Shown here piece after piece: positions 1 to 12,760 of a DNA stretch of 64,000 nt (position 1 is its first letter; each line of letters starts with the position of its first letter). The DNA is from Tetrahymena thermophila SB210 (taxonomy: Eukaryota; Ciliophora; Oligohymenophorea; Hymenostomatida; Tetrahymenidae): assembly GCF_000189635.1 (NCBI RefSeq), contig NW_002476086.1, positions 248,001 to 312,000 of the forward strand, in the 5' to 3' direction. The notes beneath the pieces were generated by a model that did not search any database, was not told the origin of the DNA, and saw nothing but the letters and a program-made list of their open reading frames with translations. Position numbers and translations under genes: made by a program.

Positions 1-722
1 ACAAAATATATAAATTTATTTACATTACATAGTTTACAACCACAAGTTTTGTGTAAATTATCTTCTAAATTATAATAAATTTTAAGGTAAGGAAGGAAGT
101 AATATTTAATCTATTTGAATTCTTTTCTCTCAAATATTAATAAAAAGGAAGTCTTAAAAATTAAGATCTATCTTCTTAATTCACATATTTTTATTTTTGA
201 TTGATCATATTTTGAATATTATCTAAAAAAGTTATTTTCAAAATTCAAGTAGACAACTAATTTTTAAAACTTAATTGGTAAACACAATATTATATTGGAA
301 ATACATTAACTAAATATGGTAAGTTTACTTTTTAAATGAATATTAAATAAAAGAATATTTTTTTGATAAAAACTCTGACCAAAACTGTTAGAAATTCTTC
401 AAAAAATTTATTATGTAAGATATTATTATGAAGTTTCTAATAACTAATTTTAAAACAATAATAGCCAATCTTCAAATAAGAAAACTCTATAATACATCAA
501 ATTATTATATAGTATTAATAACATTAAATAATTTAACCACAAAAAAATATTTAATTGAATTTTATTGTATTCTTTTATGAGCTATTTTCCTTATAAAAAC
601 CAAAATAAGATTATGTATTGTAATGCAAATAATGACTTGAATTTCTATTATGAACTATAGTAAATTTTTATCATTTTTAAAGATTTAAACATTTAAAATC
701 TGAATAATTAATAAAAATAAAT
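1..722. other. AT-rich spacer, no gene seen
   Basis: Very AT-rich sequence with frequent TGA in all frames. I see no coding-like run, RNA gene or clear repeat. Confidence 0.5.
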
Positions 723-1328
723 ATGATATTTTCATTTGATATGTTAAAATATTATAAAGATATGTTTACTAATGAATCAAAGTATTATTTTGATGAATTT
801 CATTTATTTTAATCTAAAATTTTGGCTGATCTAAAAAAATTATTTAATCAAGCTTTAATTGATTAAAGTATTTTGCAGAATCCTCAAATATCTAACTTTG
901 AGAAAATTAATATTAATACTTTTAATTCATCATAATAATATCAATTATATGTAATTTTAATTTTAAATCCATCTTTCAATATCCCCTTTAACATAATTCA
1001 AGATTTAAAATTTTAAAAAATTTCTTGATTAACATTGAAGGAGGTATTTTAAGAAAAAAAAGTTATTTTAAATAGAGAATAAAATGATATTAAATAAAAT
1101 ATATTTGACTTCATTTATTTAAAATACTATTAAATAAAGCTCATTTTAATTTAAATATATGAACATTAAATCTAGATTCAATTAATTTTGAATTTTTTTG
1201 AAAAGTGTTTGGATAAAAATAAATAATTTGCTGAAACTGAAATAGCTTAATTTATCATAAATTAAATAAATTATTATTTTAATTAACTAAGATAATTTTT
1301 TTAAATAAAATTATATTAATGTAAATGA
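723..1328 (+). CDS. Unidentified small protein, two exons
   Basis: Read in the ciliate code, exon 1 is 723-950 (76 codons). A 90-bp intron follows at 951-1040 (GTAATTTT...TTGAAG), then exon 2 from 1041 to TGA at 1326-1328, giving 171 aa. Both exon ends are phase 0, so the join keeps frame. The product is Lys/Gln/Ile-rich and probably helical, with runs such as KILADLKKLFNQAL and KQFAETEIAQFIINQI. I do not recognise a family. A possible extra 34-bp intron (1321-1354) would extend the frame to TGA at 1537-1539 (230 aa), but that intron is shorter than the others here. It could be a real small gene or an old gene relic. With TGA as the only stop, open frames of this size are only mildly significant. 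Confidence 0.4.
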
Positions 1329-1725
1329 AATTTGATAAATAAATTTAATTAAAGCATTTCGATGTGAAAATTTATATTATTACCATTAAAATAGCTTAAT
1401 AATTAATATTAATTAAATTTTAATTTTGAAAATCCTTAAAAGTCATTTAAAGGTGGTGCATTTAAGATATAAATTTTTAGAGTTAAATGATTTTCAAATT
1501 TGCATATTTTGTTTATTAATTAAATTGATGAATAAATGAATGATGACTATCAAAATCTAAAGATTTGAAAAATTATTCAAACAAAATACATGCTTTTTGA
1601 GTTACATGGTTTTTTAAAAATATATTTATTCATTTTATATATTAAAATTCAAAATATTTATTAATTGATAAAGAGTTTAAAATCTATTTATTGTACTTCA
1701 CTTAGTATTAACCGCATAAATAAAC

Positions 1726-4174
1726 ATGGAAAAACAGAACTCGCTTAGGCTATATGATAGCTCTAAACTCAAAGAATAAATTAATTTATATAATATTTAT
1801 GATAGCTAGTCTTTCAAATAATCTAATTCATTATAAGTAATTAATTCATTGTCCCCATGCTTTTTATTCTATTATTCATAAAGAACTTACAAGCTTTTTC
1901 TAACTTTTAAAAATAGAATGAACAGTTCAGATACGAGTAGGAAAAAAAAAGAGTGGAAAATGGCTTAAAATAATTGCTTGAAGTTGAATATGACGATTAA
2001 ACTGATTACCCATTAGGTATGACTGCAAAATCAGATTATCTAAAAATGAACAATAATGCATCTTAAACCACATCAAGAAGTTTTCTTCACTTTAAACCAC
2101 CTCTTTCTACAAAAGGGGGAAAGAAAGTAAGTTAATGTCCTAAAAAAGCAATCATCATAATACTTTTAATTTATAAATAAGCAAAAATTCTTCTTTACTA
2201 GCAATAACAATCCAGATAAGAGCGAAAGCGTTATTAATAAGACGATCTGCAATAATAGTAAAGAGAATATTAGCATAAATTAGACACTGCATTCAAATAA
2301 AAGTTTAATCATTGAAAAGAAACATATTAGATAATCGTCAGTAGGAGCTATTTCAGATTTGAATACTACTAATAATAGCAATTAAAACAGCAGCTTTCGT
2401 CTAGTTAAAAAGCAAAGCTTTTCATAGCTTGAAACTTTAGAGTAGATGAAGTAGAAGAAGAGCACTGAATATATTTATAATAAAATGGGTTTAAATAATC
2501 AGGCAATAGCTGAAAAAATATAAAGCAAAATAATAAAGTATTCACCAAATATTAAAGTTTTAAATCAAAATAATATGCCTATGTTTTTTAACAAAGAGAA
2601 TACAAGCGATTATCGCTATGAATAATTCCTTAATTATGAAGACAGTGAAGAAAATAGTTTGTGTAATACTAATAATAAATTAAACATAGCCAACTATGAC
2701 CTCAGGTCTGGAGGAGAAGATAATGATTAAGATGATGAAAGCAAATTACTTTCTCTAAATTTTACACTTTCAGATGCTAAGAGTTAGTTTTTGGTTTTAT
2801 CTCATAACAAAAAATAGCAGCAAATAATTCAAGATCAAATTTTATAAAAATAAACTCTATTCGCAACTAAAATTCAAAAGAATATAAGAAGATATATTTA
2901 ATAAAATAAATATTAAAAATAAAAAAAGGCTGTTATATTGATTTAAAGATACTATAGAAAAATGAGATAAGTTTAAGAAAAAAAAATCAAAGATCATCTA
3001 TTTGTATTGAGCGGATAGTAAAAAAGAGTATTAAAAGAGTTAGAAAATTTGAATTCGGTAGAAACTCAACTTAATAATATATATAAAAATAATAAGCGTG
3101 TTTAAAAATTTATCAAAAAGAATCAATCTAGAGTTTTTGAATAATTTAGCGCATATTTTTCAAAATAATAATAATAAACGACTAGTAGCTAAACCCAAAC
3201 TGATTTCATTCAAACTAACATTTAAAATAAAATAAGTTAAATTAATAGCTAGATCTCTTGTTTACAAACCTACTAAATACCAAAGTCAATCATATGTTAA
3301 TTATAAAATAAAATTACAGAGTTATCTCTAGATTTTAGCATGTCAACAATTCATGCTAACATAGATATTGATTAAATAACTTAGCAAAAAGAAAATATTT
3401 AAAACTCAAACCACTATTCTATTAAAAAGAAAGATTAGATAGAACAAAAAGGGTCTTAATCAAGCTTCGTTGCAAATTCTACTTCACATCACTTCACTCC
3501 TTATAATCACGCTAGCAACAACGAAGGTTATCTTACAACTCAAGAATCAGAAAACTAAACAGAGAGAATAATCAATGAAGTAATAAATAAATATATTACT
3601 TATATTTTGTTTTTTTAATTCATTAATTACTTTCAAATTTCAAAAATTAAATTTAAAAAAAAATACATTGATTACCATTAATTTATTAATTGTTAATTTA
3701 TCAAACCAGAATTGCAGATGCTCATCTTAAAAGATTATTCAAAGACTCAGAGATGAACTGAGATAAAAAATTGAATACGACAGCCTAAAAGAAACAAATA
3801 CTTATAAAGAACTCTTATACATTTAGGATGAACTACATAAGTCTAATTTATAGCATAAATCTCTAATGGTTTAAATTAGTGAAGCCCTAAAGAAATTCGA
3901 AATCAAAATAATCTCAGACTTAACAAGCAGTAATTAAGAAAATTTTGAATTAATCAAGGACCTATAACAAATAAATGCTTTTATTCAAGGTATTTAATAT
4001 TATTTAAAATTTATACCAAAAATTAAATACACTAAGGACTCTTTATGTCTTAATTTACTCAATATTTTTAAAAACTTTGCAAATTATTTCAAAATATTTC
4101 AATAATTAACCCTTTCCAACGAGGGTATATCTTCTATAATAAATATAAGAAAAATTTTGAATTATAAAGTTTGA
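1726..4174 (+). CDS. IQ-motif coiled-coil protein, four exons
   Basis: Exons are 1726-1836, 1917-2126, 2182-3579 and 3710-4174, all joined in phase 0, giving 727 aa. The start is ATG at 1726, reading MEKQNSLRLYDSSKLKEQ. The introns (80, 55 and 130 bp) are AT-rich GT-AG. Around residues 335-375 there are two adjacent IQ-like motifs, IQKNIRRYIQQNK and IQRYYRKMRQ, which in other proteins bind calmodulin or EF-hand light chains. The centre is Ser/Asn/Gln-rich. The last exon (about 154 aa) is predicted to be helical, with LRDELRQKIEYDSLKE suggesting coiled coil. There is no signal peptide or membrane segment. By family knowledge such proteins are usually cytoskeletal or ciliary, but nothing here fixes a function. 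The frame is strong because four exons fit without any TGA. Confidence 0.75.
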
Positions 4175-4257
4175 TAGAAAAAATATATAAAAAAGTTTAA
4201 AAAATTTGTTTAAATACCTCCTAAAAATTTTATATTTATTCAATATTAGATTCAATA

Positions 4258-4419
4258 ATGTTTTGTTCACCATAAACTGTAAAAAGAAGATAATTTTATG
4301 GAGTAATAAGTTCTAATGATTCTTCATCTGGCATTTCAAATAAAGCTATGCCTCAAAATAAACCTTATGAATCAAGAAAACTGGTTTTTGATTCTGCAGG
4401 TAGCTACTGTACTAATTGA
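4258..4419 (+). CDS. Possible 53-aa protein or orphan 5' exon
   Basis: ATG at 4258 opens a 53-codon frame to TGA at 4417-4419. Its composition is unlike the surrounding spacer: Ser-rich with varied residues (SSNDSSSGISNKAMPQNKP, then ESRKLVFDSAG). A strong donor-like GTAGCTACTG lies at 4400, so it may instead be the first exon of a gene whose later exons I could not find before 5262. It lies 84 bp after the preceding gene. No family is recognised. Confidence 0.35.
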
Positions 4420-5261
4420 AAACCAAATTAAAAGCTTTAATCTTAAATTTTTCTTCATATATAAAAAACACATAAATATTAATAAATTAATAGTATTTTA
4501 TATTTATAAAAGATATGTATATAATAATTTAAATCAAAGTATGAGCTAATTAATATATTTGTTATTTTAATAAATACTTAACTTTCTCCTATTAATTAAT
4601 CCATTAATATTTTACCCAATCCTTTTATTTGATTCTATTTATTTAAATTTCTTTTTTTTATTATATTCAATTAATTATCTGCTTTATCTTACAATAATTA
4701 GAAATTCTTACAGAGATTTTGGAAAATTGTTTGAAAAAAATGCATATTTTATTAAAGTATGAATTAAATTTTGGTTGGATTTTGGTTTTATTATATATTT
4801 AATCCTCTATAACTGTCAATTACTCATAGTATGAAAATAATTAGTAGATTATAATTTTTTTTCTATAAATGAGAGTTTTAATTTTTATATTTTAATTTTT
4901 TTAAGTATTTTCATAAGAAATTTTGAATTAGCCTTTTTCCTTGAATAAAATATTTTGATTGTAAAAGCAATTAACAGCTTGCTGATATTTATAAGCTTTA
5001 CTATCACTATTAGGTAGCGATAGATAATTTTTAGATTACAAGTTTAAAAAATACAAAAAGGAAAGCAGGTTTTATGGTGTTAGTAAATTATGTGTTTATG
5101 AAAATAAAGTAAATCGTTAAAAAAAATAAAAACCTAATAATAATCCAAAATACTAAATAAAACCAAAATAACAAATTATTTTTTTATTAACTAATTAAAA
5201 GATCTAAAAAAACTAGCTATTAAGTAATTAGCATACATTTAATTAAATAGCTAAATAGATT
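4420..5261. other. AT-rich spacer
   Basis: Nothing recognisable. The standard-code ORF of 77 codons at 4316-4549 overlaps this stretch but has the Ile/Leu/Phe/Lys composition of random AT-rich DNA. The last 40 bp is A-rich and looks like a 5' leader for the gene starting at 5262. Confidence 0.5.
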
Positions 5262-8200
5262 ATGAATTCTCGTTCTAACTCTCTTAGTAAAATCGGTAAT
5301 GCTACTCTAAAGAAAGAAAGCATATCCTTTATTATCCTTAATATTGATGCAAAATTCTAAGAAAGCTAGGTTTAAATTATAGTCAAATGCTAGCAGGATA
5401 TTTACTTCATTGGCTTAAATCAACCATTTACTTTTGATAATGAAAGTAAGCTACAAATATAAGTTGTAATGAACAATAAATTGTTTGGAAGTGTCTCGTT
5501 TAAACCTAAAGTTCTGAATAAAATTCCTAATAAATCTATTAAATGGTAAATCTATTTTTTGCTTTTTTTTTTATTGAATTTTTTATTACAGGATATCATT
5601 ATTAGATCCAAGTGATGATTTTTATGATGGCGATTTTAATGATGATGACATTGAAGGTCCAAGAGTACTGATTCAATTTAATAGATAGTTAAAGTAAGAA
5701 GAAAAGCATATTTAAGAACAATAGAATAATACTTAGAGGTTTATAGAAAAAACAAATGAATAATCTGGAGTGTTTACAAACAGAAGTTCTATTTTAAAGG
5801 AAATAAATGGAGAACTTAAATCAAATAGAACATCTCACAGAGAATCTTAAAATTGTATTTATAGCTAACAAAATCTAAAGAATGTATATAAATAAGGCTT
5901 TAATATGAAGTAATATTATACATACAATTTTTAATTGATAAAAATGAGTTTAAAAATTATTCTTAAATGTCAAAATCAATCTACCTATTTAATTTATTTT
6001 AATTTTCCAAATATTTAACGAATAGTTAGTCTAATTTATAATTTTTACTTTTAAATAGGCTGATTAATGAAGATTTATGTGAACAAATAACCAACAAAGA
6101 AGAATTTATCAAAAAAATGAATGAATAGGTTAGATTTTACAAAGTCAAATTAGAATTTAAGGAAAAAGAAAATGAAGTCCTTTCTTAAAATATTTAGAAA
6201 GTCTAAGCTTAATGTAACAGTTTACAAATGTTGATCTAGTAAGACAGAATTTAGAAAGAATCACTTGAAATATCTCTAAAAAATGCAGAAAGTAAAATAC
6301 AAAAGCTTACAGACTATCTTATTGATCTAAAGGAAAAGCATTAAAAAACATAGTTAGAGAACGAATAACAAAAATAAAAATTAAAAGTAAAATTAAATTT
6401 AATCAATAAGAATATTCCCTTACCAAGATATTTAACAAATTTTTTTAAAAAATTAATAGGAATTTGAAGAAAAATAAAATTAAGATGAAGAAAATGGATA
6501 TTATAAGGAATAGTTGGAAAAGAAAAAGTTGATTATAGAAAATTTGAGATAATAAATATAAGAATTTTAAGATAGTGATAATATAAAAGAAAACTAAATT
6601 CATAACCTGGAGAAAGAATTATGTGATTTTAAGAATAAAATATAAGAGTAAAATGTAGTTTAAATCAAAAACTTAGATGATGAAAAAAGCTAAAAAATAG
6701 AGTAGTTGATTGAAGAAGTTAATTCATAAAAAAACCAAGTAGATTCTCTTTTAGAATAAGTTAAAGAAGTGCTCGAGTAGCAGAGCAATTTAAAAAAAGA
6801 AATTGAAGAGAAAAATAATTCACTAAGTCTAAAAGAATAAAAAGAACTTTAAATGATAGAGGATATAGATAAATTAAAGCAAGAGATAAATGATTAATGT
6901 TAAATGATCTAAGAATAGAGTTAGCACATTAAAAACTAAGCAAAATAAATAAATGAATAAAACCATCTAATTCTCAAATTCAAATAAACCTAAGAATAAT
7001 AAAAAGAAAAAACAGATAGAGAGGCTGCTTATAGAAATTAATTGGATAATGAAAATAAAAAATTAACTCAGATATTCTTAGATTAAAAATAAAAGTATGC
7101 CGAATGTCAAGTAGAAAATAAAAAAATACTAGAAAATTTAGAGTAAAAAGAAAAGAAAATAAACTAATTATCAGAAGAAAATCATTTTTAATAATAAGAA
7201 ATATCAAAATTGCTGTAATAAAACAAGGAGTATTAAGGAAATCACATTCAATAATAATTGTATATGAATGAATAATCATAATAGTTTTGGTAAAAAATTC
7301 CTATAAAAATTGCAGATCTTGAGAAAGACATTGCTGAATATAATTAAAAACACCATATAAATCTTCCTTTCTAATCATAAAGCTATGTTCAATAAAATAC
7401 ACATTAGGTTGAAACTCCAACAATTGGTAATTTGCTTGTTAAATTTAAAAATTAAATAAATTTCAAAAATTCCTTAATAAAATAAGTCTTTTCGATACAT
7501 TTTTAAGAAAATAATTTTTAAATGTTTAGGTTTAGCTACAAATTAACAAGAAGAATCTTAGAAAACTGATTAATACTTGATGATCAGCGGAAATACAAAT
7601 TAATATTATCAATCTTAAACAGTTACTCCATTTTTATAATTAATGAATAGCAATAATGAAAATTAAAAATAAAGAAATATGGAAGAAATGAACTTACCAG
7701 TTTAAGTAAATAATTATAATTAAACCATAAAAAACTAAGCAAATAATAAACCAATGACTCATTCTCCTTTTAATGGTTTATACTTCTGTGAAGAATCTTT
7801 CAATTTAAATAATTAAAATGAGAGTCAGTAGTAGCTTTAGATAAACAAACCAATATTTAATTCATAAAAAAATGATAATGGCTTTAAAAAATAACTTTGT
7901 ATTAGTTTCAATAATAAATCTATTGAATAGCCAACTGAGTCTTCAAAAAATGAACATATTGTTAAAAATGACATTTTAATTTCAGAGCTTAAAAATAAAA
8001 GATAATAATTTAGAGCTTTAAATTCTAATTTGAATTTGTCATCACCACTTATAAAATAGAACTATTAGGCTAATAAAGCTATTTCTTAGCAAAATAAAGT
8101 TGAGTTATTAAAGGTTTAAAATAGTTTAAATGATAAATGTTTTCCTTAACTCTTAAATGAAACCCAATAAATTTAATAACAAAATTGCTCAGGAGCTAAA

Positions 8201-8317
8201 ACAAAAAGAAGTTTGAGTATAAATTAACTCTCTGATGCAAAGAATAAAAAATCTCCTTGCTCTTCAAGTCAAAGAAGGAATAGTACTAACATAGATACAA
8301 AAAGATGGAAAATATGA
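5262..8317 (+). CDS. Long coiled-coil protein with globular N-terminal domain, five exons
   Basis: Exons are 5262-5545, 5592-5909, 6059-6386, 6460-7426 and 7530-8317. Phases match at every junction and the protein is 894 aa ending at TGA 8315-8317. Residues 1 to about 130 look like a compact beta-rich domain (SISFIILNIDAKFQ, IYFIGLNQPFTFD, GSVSFKPKVL), possibly C2-like, though I cannot confirm this. Residues about 200-560 are almost continuous Lys/Glu/Gln heptads, typical of an extended coiled coil. The C-terminal 260 residues are Asn/Ser/Gln-rich and probably disordered. There is no signal peptide or membrane helix. A cytoskeletal, basal-body or trafficking scaffold is plausible from this layout but is inference. 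Most Gln residues are TAA or TAG codons, which is why a standard-code scan misses the gene. Confidence 0.75.
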
Positions 8318-8588
8318 AAAATTGGTAAATACAATTATATAAACTTATATATATATAAAGGTTGTTTGTAGTATATAATTTGAGTTAATAGTAAAAAATC
8401 TTATGATGTTTAAAAAATATTTATTTATTTAACTTAATAAATGAAGATTTTGTATTTTATATTTGAGTGCTTTATAATTGTTTTTTTGAGTATTTTGATA
8501 TTAAATTTTGCAGAAATTTTGATATTATTTTTACAATAAAGTTAGAATAAATAGAATATTAGTTAAAGGAAAATCAAAATTAAAAATT

Positions 8589-10073
8589 ATGGATTCATTC
8601 TTTGATGGTACATTTGATAGAGGAATATTTACTTTTGAGATACTTTATAGTATTAGTGCTATTGTAATGGTCTATCTAGCATACATCTATATTAATTAAT
8701 CACTCTTGGCTTGCTTTATAATTGTTATGATTTGTTTTGGATTAAAAAGAATTTTATCTGCAATTTTGTGTATCTTTTTTTAAGAATCAAAATCAAAAGG
8801 ATTGGCTTTGTGGATGTTCGATGCACTTTTACTTGGATTCGTATTCGGATTGGTAGATATAGAACAATTTTCAGGAATGCAAACCTTCTATGTTTTCTTT
8901 ACTACATTGAAAATAATTGGTATATTTTTAACGTAAATGATAACATTTTTCTGTTTTAAATTGCTTTCTGATGATAATCTAAATGAATATATCAAAATTG
9001 TGGGATATGTACTTTTTTTATACTGCCTAATTATTTTTTCATGCTCTATTTCATGGATAAGTGGAAGTAAATTTAAATTTAAATTCATGCTTAATATTAT
9101 AAATTATTATATAAGTTTAACTTGCCTTACTTTGTTTGAAAAACCTTAAGGTAATAATATGGCTTACTATTAATTGTTGATAATAATAATAAGTATGATT
9201 ATTATATACATAAAAGAGAAATCTTAGTTTCTTAATGTATTCGTATATATTTTTCTAAATGGAATTAGTGAAGAGCTAGATTTTGAATTCTATCACATAT
9301 ATGATTAAATTTAATTCAAATATTTTATTTTGTTGAGATACTTAAGCGAAGTAATTAGGTTTGGCTTGATACTTTTTTTTGGATTTAATTATATAATAGA
9401 TCTAAGTTTTGATAACTAAACAGCAGCTGAAAAAATAAAACTAACACATATTCTTATGAGTATGATTATAAGTATAGTATTTTTTATAGCAAATTATAAT
9501 AATTTTTTGCTTTTTTTTAAAGTTAAAAAGTACCTAATTTCTACTGAAAAAGATATCTAAAAAGTTGCTGAAAAATTAAAAATGTAAACATTTAAGAATT
9601 TGATTATAATAGATTTTAAAATATAATAAAAAAATAAAGATTAAATATACTAATATCTTATTAACCAAAGCTACATTTAGTTATTTTAGAAAATTTCTGA
9701 AATTAAGTTAGCATATGGATAATCAGTTAATTTAGAAATAAGAACTAATTACAATTTTACTGCATATTTTACAAAGGAACAAGATCTCTTAATTGAAATA
9801 TTAAAATCTATAGAGTATATTGAGTTAAATACATTCTTTGATCTCGTTAGACAAAATAAAATTTTTGAAATAGTATAGGGCAGAATCTAATACGGATTTA
9901 TATAAAATAAATTCACTTAAAACATCATTTCTAAAATTTAAAATTAACACTAAAGAGTTCTAGTAGAAAAATTATTAGTTTAAAATTTAATCATTACTTC
10001 TTTTTATAAGAATCTTTCACAATCTTAGAATTTTTCATCTCAATAAATACTATATGATCTTTATGAAGACTGA
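8589..10073 (+). CDS. Polytopic membrane protein, single exon
   Basis: ATG at 8589 (context AAATTATGG) to TGA at 10071-10073 gives 494 aa with no intron. Residues about 15-330 contain roughly eight hydrophobic segments, for example SISAIVMVYLAYIYI near the start and MSMIISIVFFIANYNNFLLFF near residue 300. The last about 170 residues are soluble, charged and Gln-rich, with KKVAEKLKMQ and a helical end. There is no cleavable signal peptide, so the first helix probably acts as the membrane signal. I recognise no transporter or channel motif. This architecture resembles the many uncharacterised ciliate membrane proteins with an N-terminal helical bundle and a cytosolic tail. Confidence 0.7.
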
Positions 10074-10272
10074 TTTTTATTTCATATATATTTATTGTAT
10101 TGTTGTTTCTTTTACAAATATAAAACATGAGATGTTTTAAAACATATCACTTTATATAAACTTTATGGCTACAATCATTTTATTTTATTTTTATATAATT
10201 AATAAAGTCCTTTCTTTCTCTTATTACTCCCTTTTATCCTAGTCTTTAGCAATTCTTTTCATATATATATAT

Positions 10273-10303
<31 letters not shown>

Positions 10304-11329
10304 TATAATATTATTCATTCTAAAAGATTTTTTTATATTTTTTATAAATTTTTTTTGTAATCTGCTTAATTTATTTAAAATTTAAAATGATTACTTGGAT
10401 TATTTTATCATTTCAAGTTAAAATTTAAATAATAAAATATGTTTAAAATACTAAAAGAATAAGTTATTACAAATTTTAATTTGAAATTTATGTAAAAATA
10501 TTAAAAAAACATTCAAACCTTTAATTTCAGATTCTGACCACCTTAATAATATCAGCACTCATTCATTTTTGGTAATTTTTTTAAACATTAAAAATTATTT
10601 TAAGTTAATAGTTTTGAAATTAAGGTGATCATATTAAACAATTACTACTGCATCATTACTATGATTTTTTACTTTTACATAAAAATTATTATTCATCATA
10701 TTTAATTTTGAAATTTAAAAATTATGGATTATGCTTAAAGTTTTTTAGAGAATTTACCTAAATTTCTAATGCTTATCTTTTTTTAATATTTAATAAAACT
10801 ATTTATAAATAAAACTTAATAGCTCATTATTTAATAATTTATAAATCCAAATCCAAAAATAAATATTTTAGGATATTTTTCAAATAAAATAAATATTTTA
10901 TAAAATAATGTTGATAAATAAACTTAATTTTTTATTTATTATTTTTACAGCAAATAATTCGTCTAATTTTTATTTTTGAGTTAAATTAAAATTACCTTCT
11001 ACATTCAATTTTAGTTTTAATTTATTTATTTAAAGTAAAATCCAAATTTCTATTTTTTATTTCATAGCTATTTTAATAAGTTTTAAAATAAATACTTGAT
11101 ATTTATTTATCAGTCAGTCATTTATTGAATTTTCTTTAATATATCCTAACTATTTTTTATATATTTTTCAAAAATACTTTTGCTTTATATTTATATTAGT
11201 ATTTTTATAACAATTTAGATAATTTATTATACTAATTTGAAAATTTAAGGTGATCAGGAAAGCATCTATACTAATTGAATAATAAGACTGTTAATATCAA
11301 ATAATTAGTTTGCTTTTTAAGTATTTTTG
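10074..11329. other. Spacer with ATTT repeat and short inverted repeats
   Basis: No gene is seen. It contains an (ATTT)n tract near 10260-10305 and three copies of a 13-mer around AAGGTGATCA: inverted at 10535-10547, direct at 10619-10631 and 11244-11256. Confidence 0.5.
10260..10305. repeat. (AT)n/(ATTT)n simple repeat
   Basis: A short ATAT run passes into about eight consecutive ATTT units. It is a low-complexity microsatellite in the 3' spacer of the membrane protein gene. Confidence 0.85.
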
Positions 11330-12760
11330 ATGATTTAATAACATTCAAATCACTTATAATTAAGAAATTGCAGAAAAACTTTTGATTTAAGAGATCTTTA
11401 TTTTGGTAAGTAAAAATTAGAGTTAACCAATCGAGTCATGATTTAAAATAGCTTCCAGCTGCCTATAGAAAATTTAAAAGATGATGATATTATAAAAATA
11501 ATAAAATTGAATGAAGAAGAATTCATAAAAGAAATTGACTAGTATTAATTTCCAGCATGTTAAAAAGAATAGTCACATTCTAATAACCCTATTTAATATG
11601 GTTTAATTAAAAAAATCTTTGATGAAAAAGAGAACATCTTAACAGAAATTGAACCTGCTTGCTAAGAATGCATTGAAAATGCTACAGGAAATGTAGTTGA
11701 CTTGAAGTAACTTTTGATCAAAACCTATCACATCGCTAATATGCAGTGCGATAAAAATTCTTTCAAAGAGTGTATTGATGGTACTCTAATTCTACTTCAA
11801 GAGAGCTTCAAGAAGTTGTAGGAAGTAAAAGAGAGAATAGATATATATTGCGAAGAAGTTTAAGAAAAAATTTAAACTCTTTAGAAAAAGGCATCTTTCT
11901 ATCCTCCTGTTTATGTGAGGGACATACTCACAAGAATCAAAGATAGTATCCATACGAACCAGGATGAGTAGAATTCCACCATCGTAAGTGAATTAAAAAA
12001 GTTATCATAGCAGGTCTTTTTTGAGGAAAAGCTTAATATGCAGCCTGTTATAAAGGGGGCTAGTTTAGATGTGAGTATGTACTATCTGTTGTTACATAAA
12101 ATAAAGTGTGACACAAATATTATTAGCCAATGCTTAGATAGAGGATGCTTTATCCTAAATGATATAGATTAATCTGAGAATATACCACATTATGCTGAGA
12201 AACTCATAAATAATATTAAGTGCTAAGGAAATTATCCTCTCTCCAGAAATAATCCAAAGTTTGATAAAAAATTTTAAGAGTATAAGAAAAAAATGGAATA
12301 GGTGGGGCTGTAAGAGAATGAACTTAACATAGATAAGACTATTGATTTTCATATTCTCTATCTCTATGAGCTTTATAAATTTGAAGGTTTTAAAGCTGAC
12401 AGTTCAAATTATGATTATCAACAAATTAACCAATAAGAAAAGTTAAAAGATAATATAGCAAGTGAAGACCATTAAAAAAAGATAGAGAATAAGCATCAAA
12501 GCAATTAACTTAGCAATGCAATAAGAAATTAGCAATATTAAAACTAAGGAGGTATTTTCCTACTATCAAATTTATTTTAATAGTAGCAATAGTTAAATAG
12601 TCATAATATCAACTAGCAAAGTAGAAATGAGCAAATAAAAAATCCAAGAAGGATGAGAATATTCGAAAATTATGTCTAGGAGAAGGAGAATAAAGCAGCA
12701 TAATCTTAATCTTAATTTATTTTAAAACAAAATAATGAGAATTCTGATTAAAATAAATGA
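11330..12760 (+). CDS. Unidentified Cys-containing helical protein, single exon
   Basis: ATG at 11330 to TGA at 12758-12760 gives 476 aa. An upstream in-frame TGA at 11276-11278 limits the start. A later ATG at 11438 is also possible, but the intervening frame (LRNCRKTFDLRDLYFG) is coding-like. Residues about 60-330 are helical with several Cys (CQECIENATG, MQCDKNSFKECIDG) and coiled-coil-like stretches such as LQESFKKLQEVKERID. Codon use there is richer in G and C than in the spacer. The last about 150 residues are Gln/Asn-rich and probably disordered. There is no membrane helix or signal peptide. I do not recognise the family. The spacing of Cys could suggest a divergent zinc-binding or TRIM-like element, but no complete motif is visible. 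Confidence 0.7.

Noticed and set aside
4316-4549. 77-codon standard-code ORF
   Set aside because: Its composition is typical of random AT-rich DNA, and the overlapping frame from 4258 looks more protein-like.
11406-11451. GTAAGT...TAG intron-like segment
   Set aside because: It is 46 bp, so removing it would break the frame, whereas reading through stays open and coding-like.
12155-12352. Minus-strand ORF
   Set aside because: Antisense shadow of the 476-aa plus-strand gene at 11330-12760.
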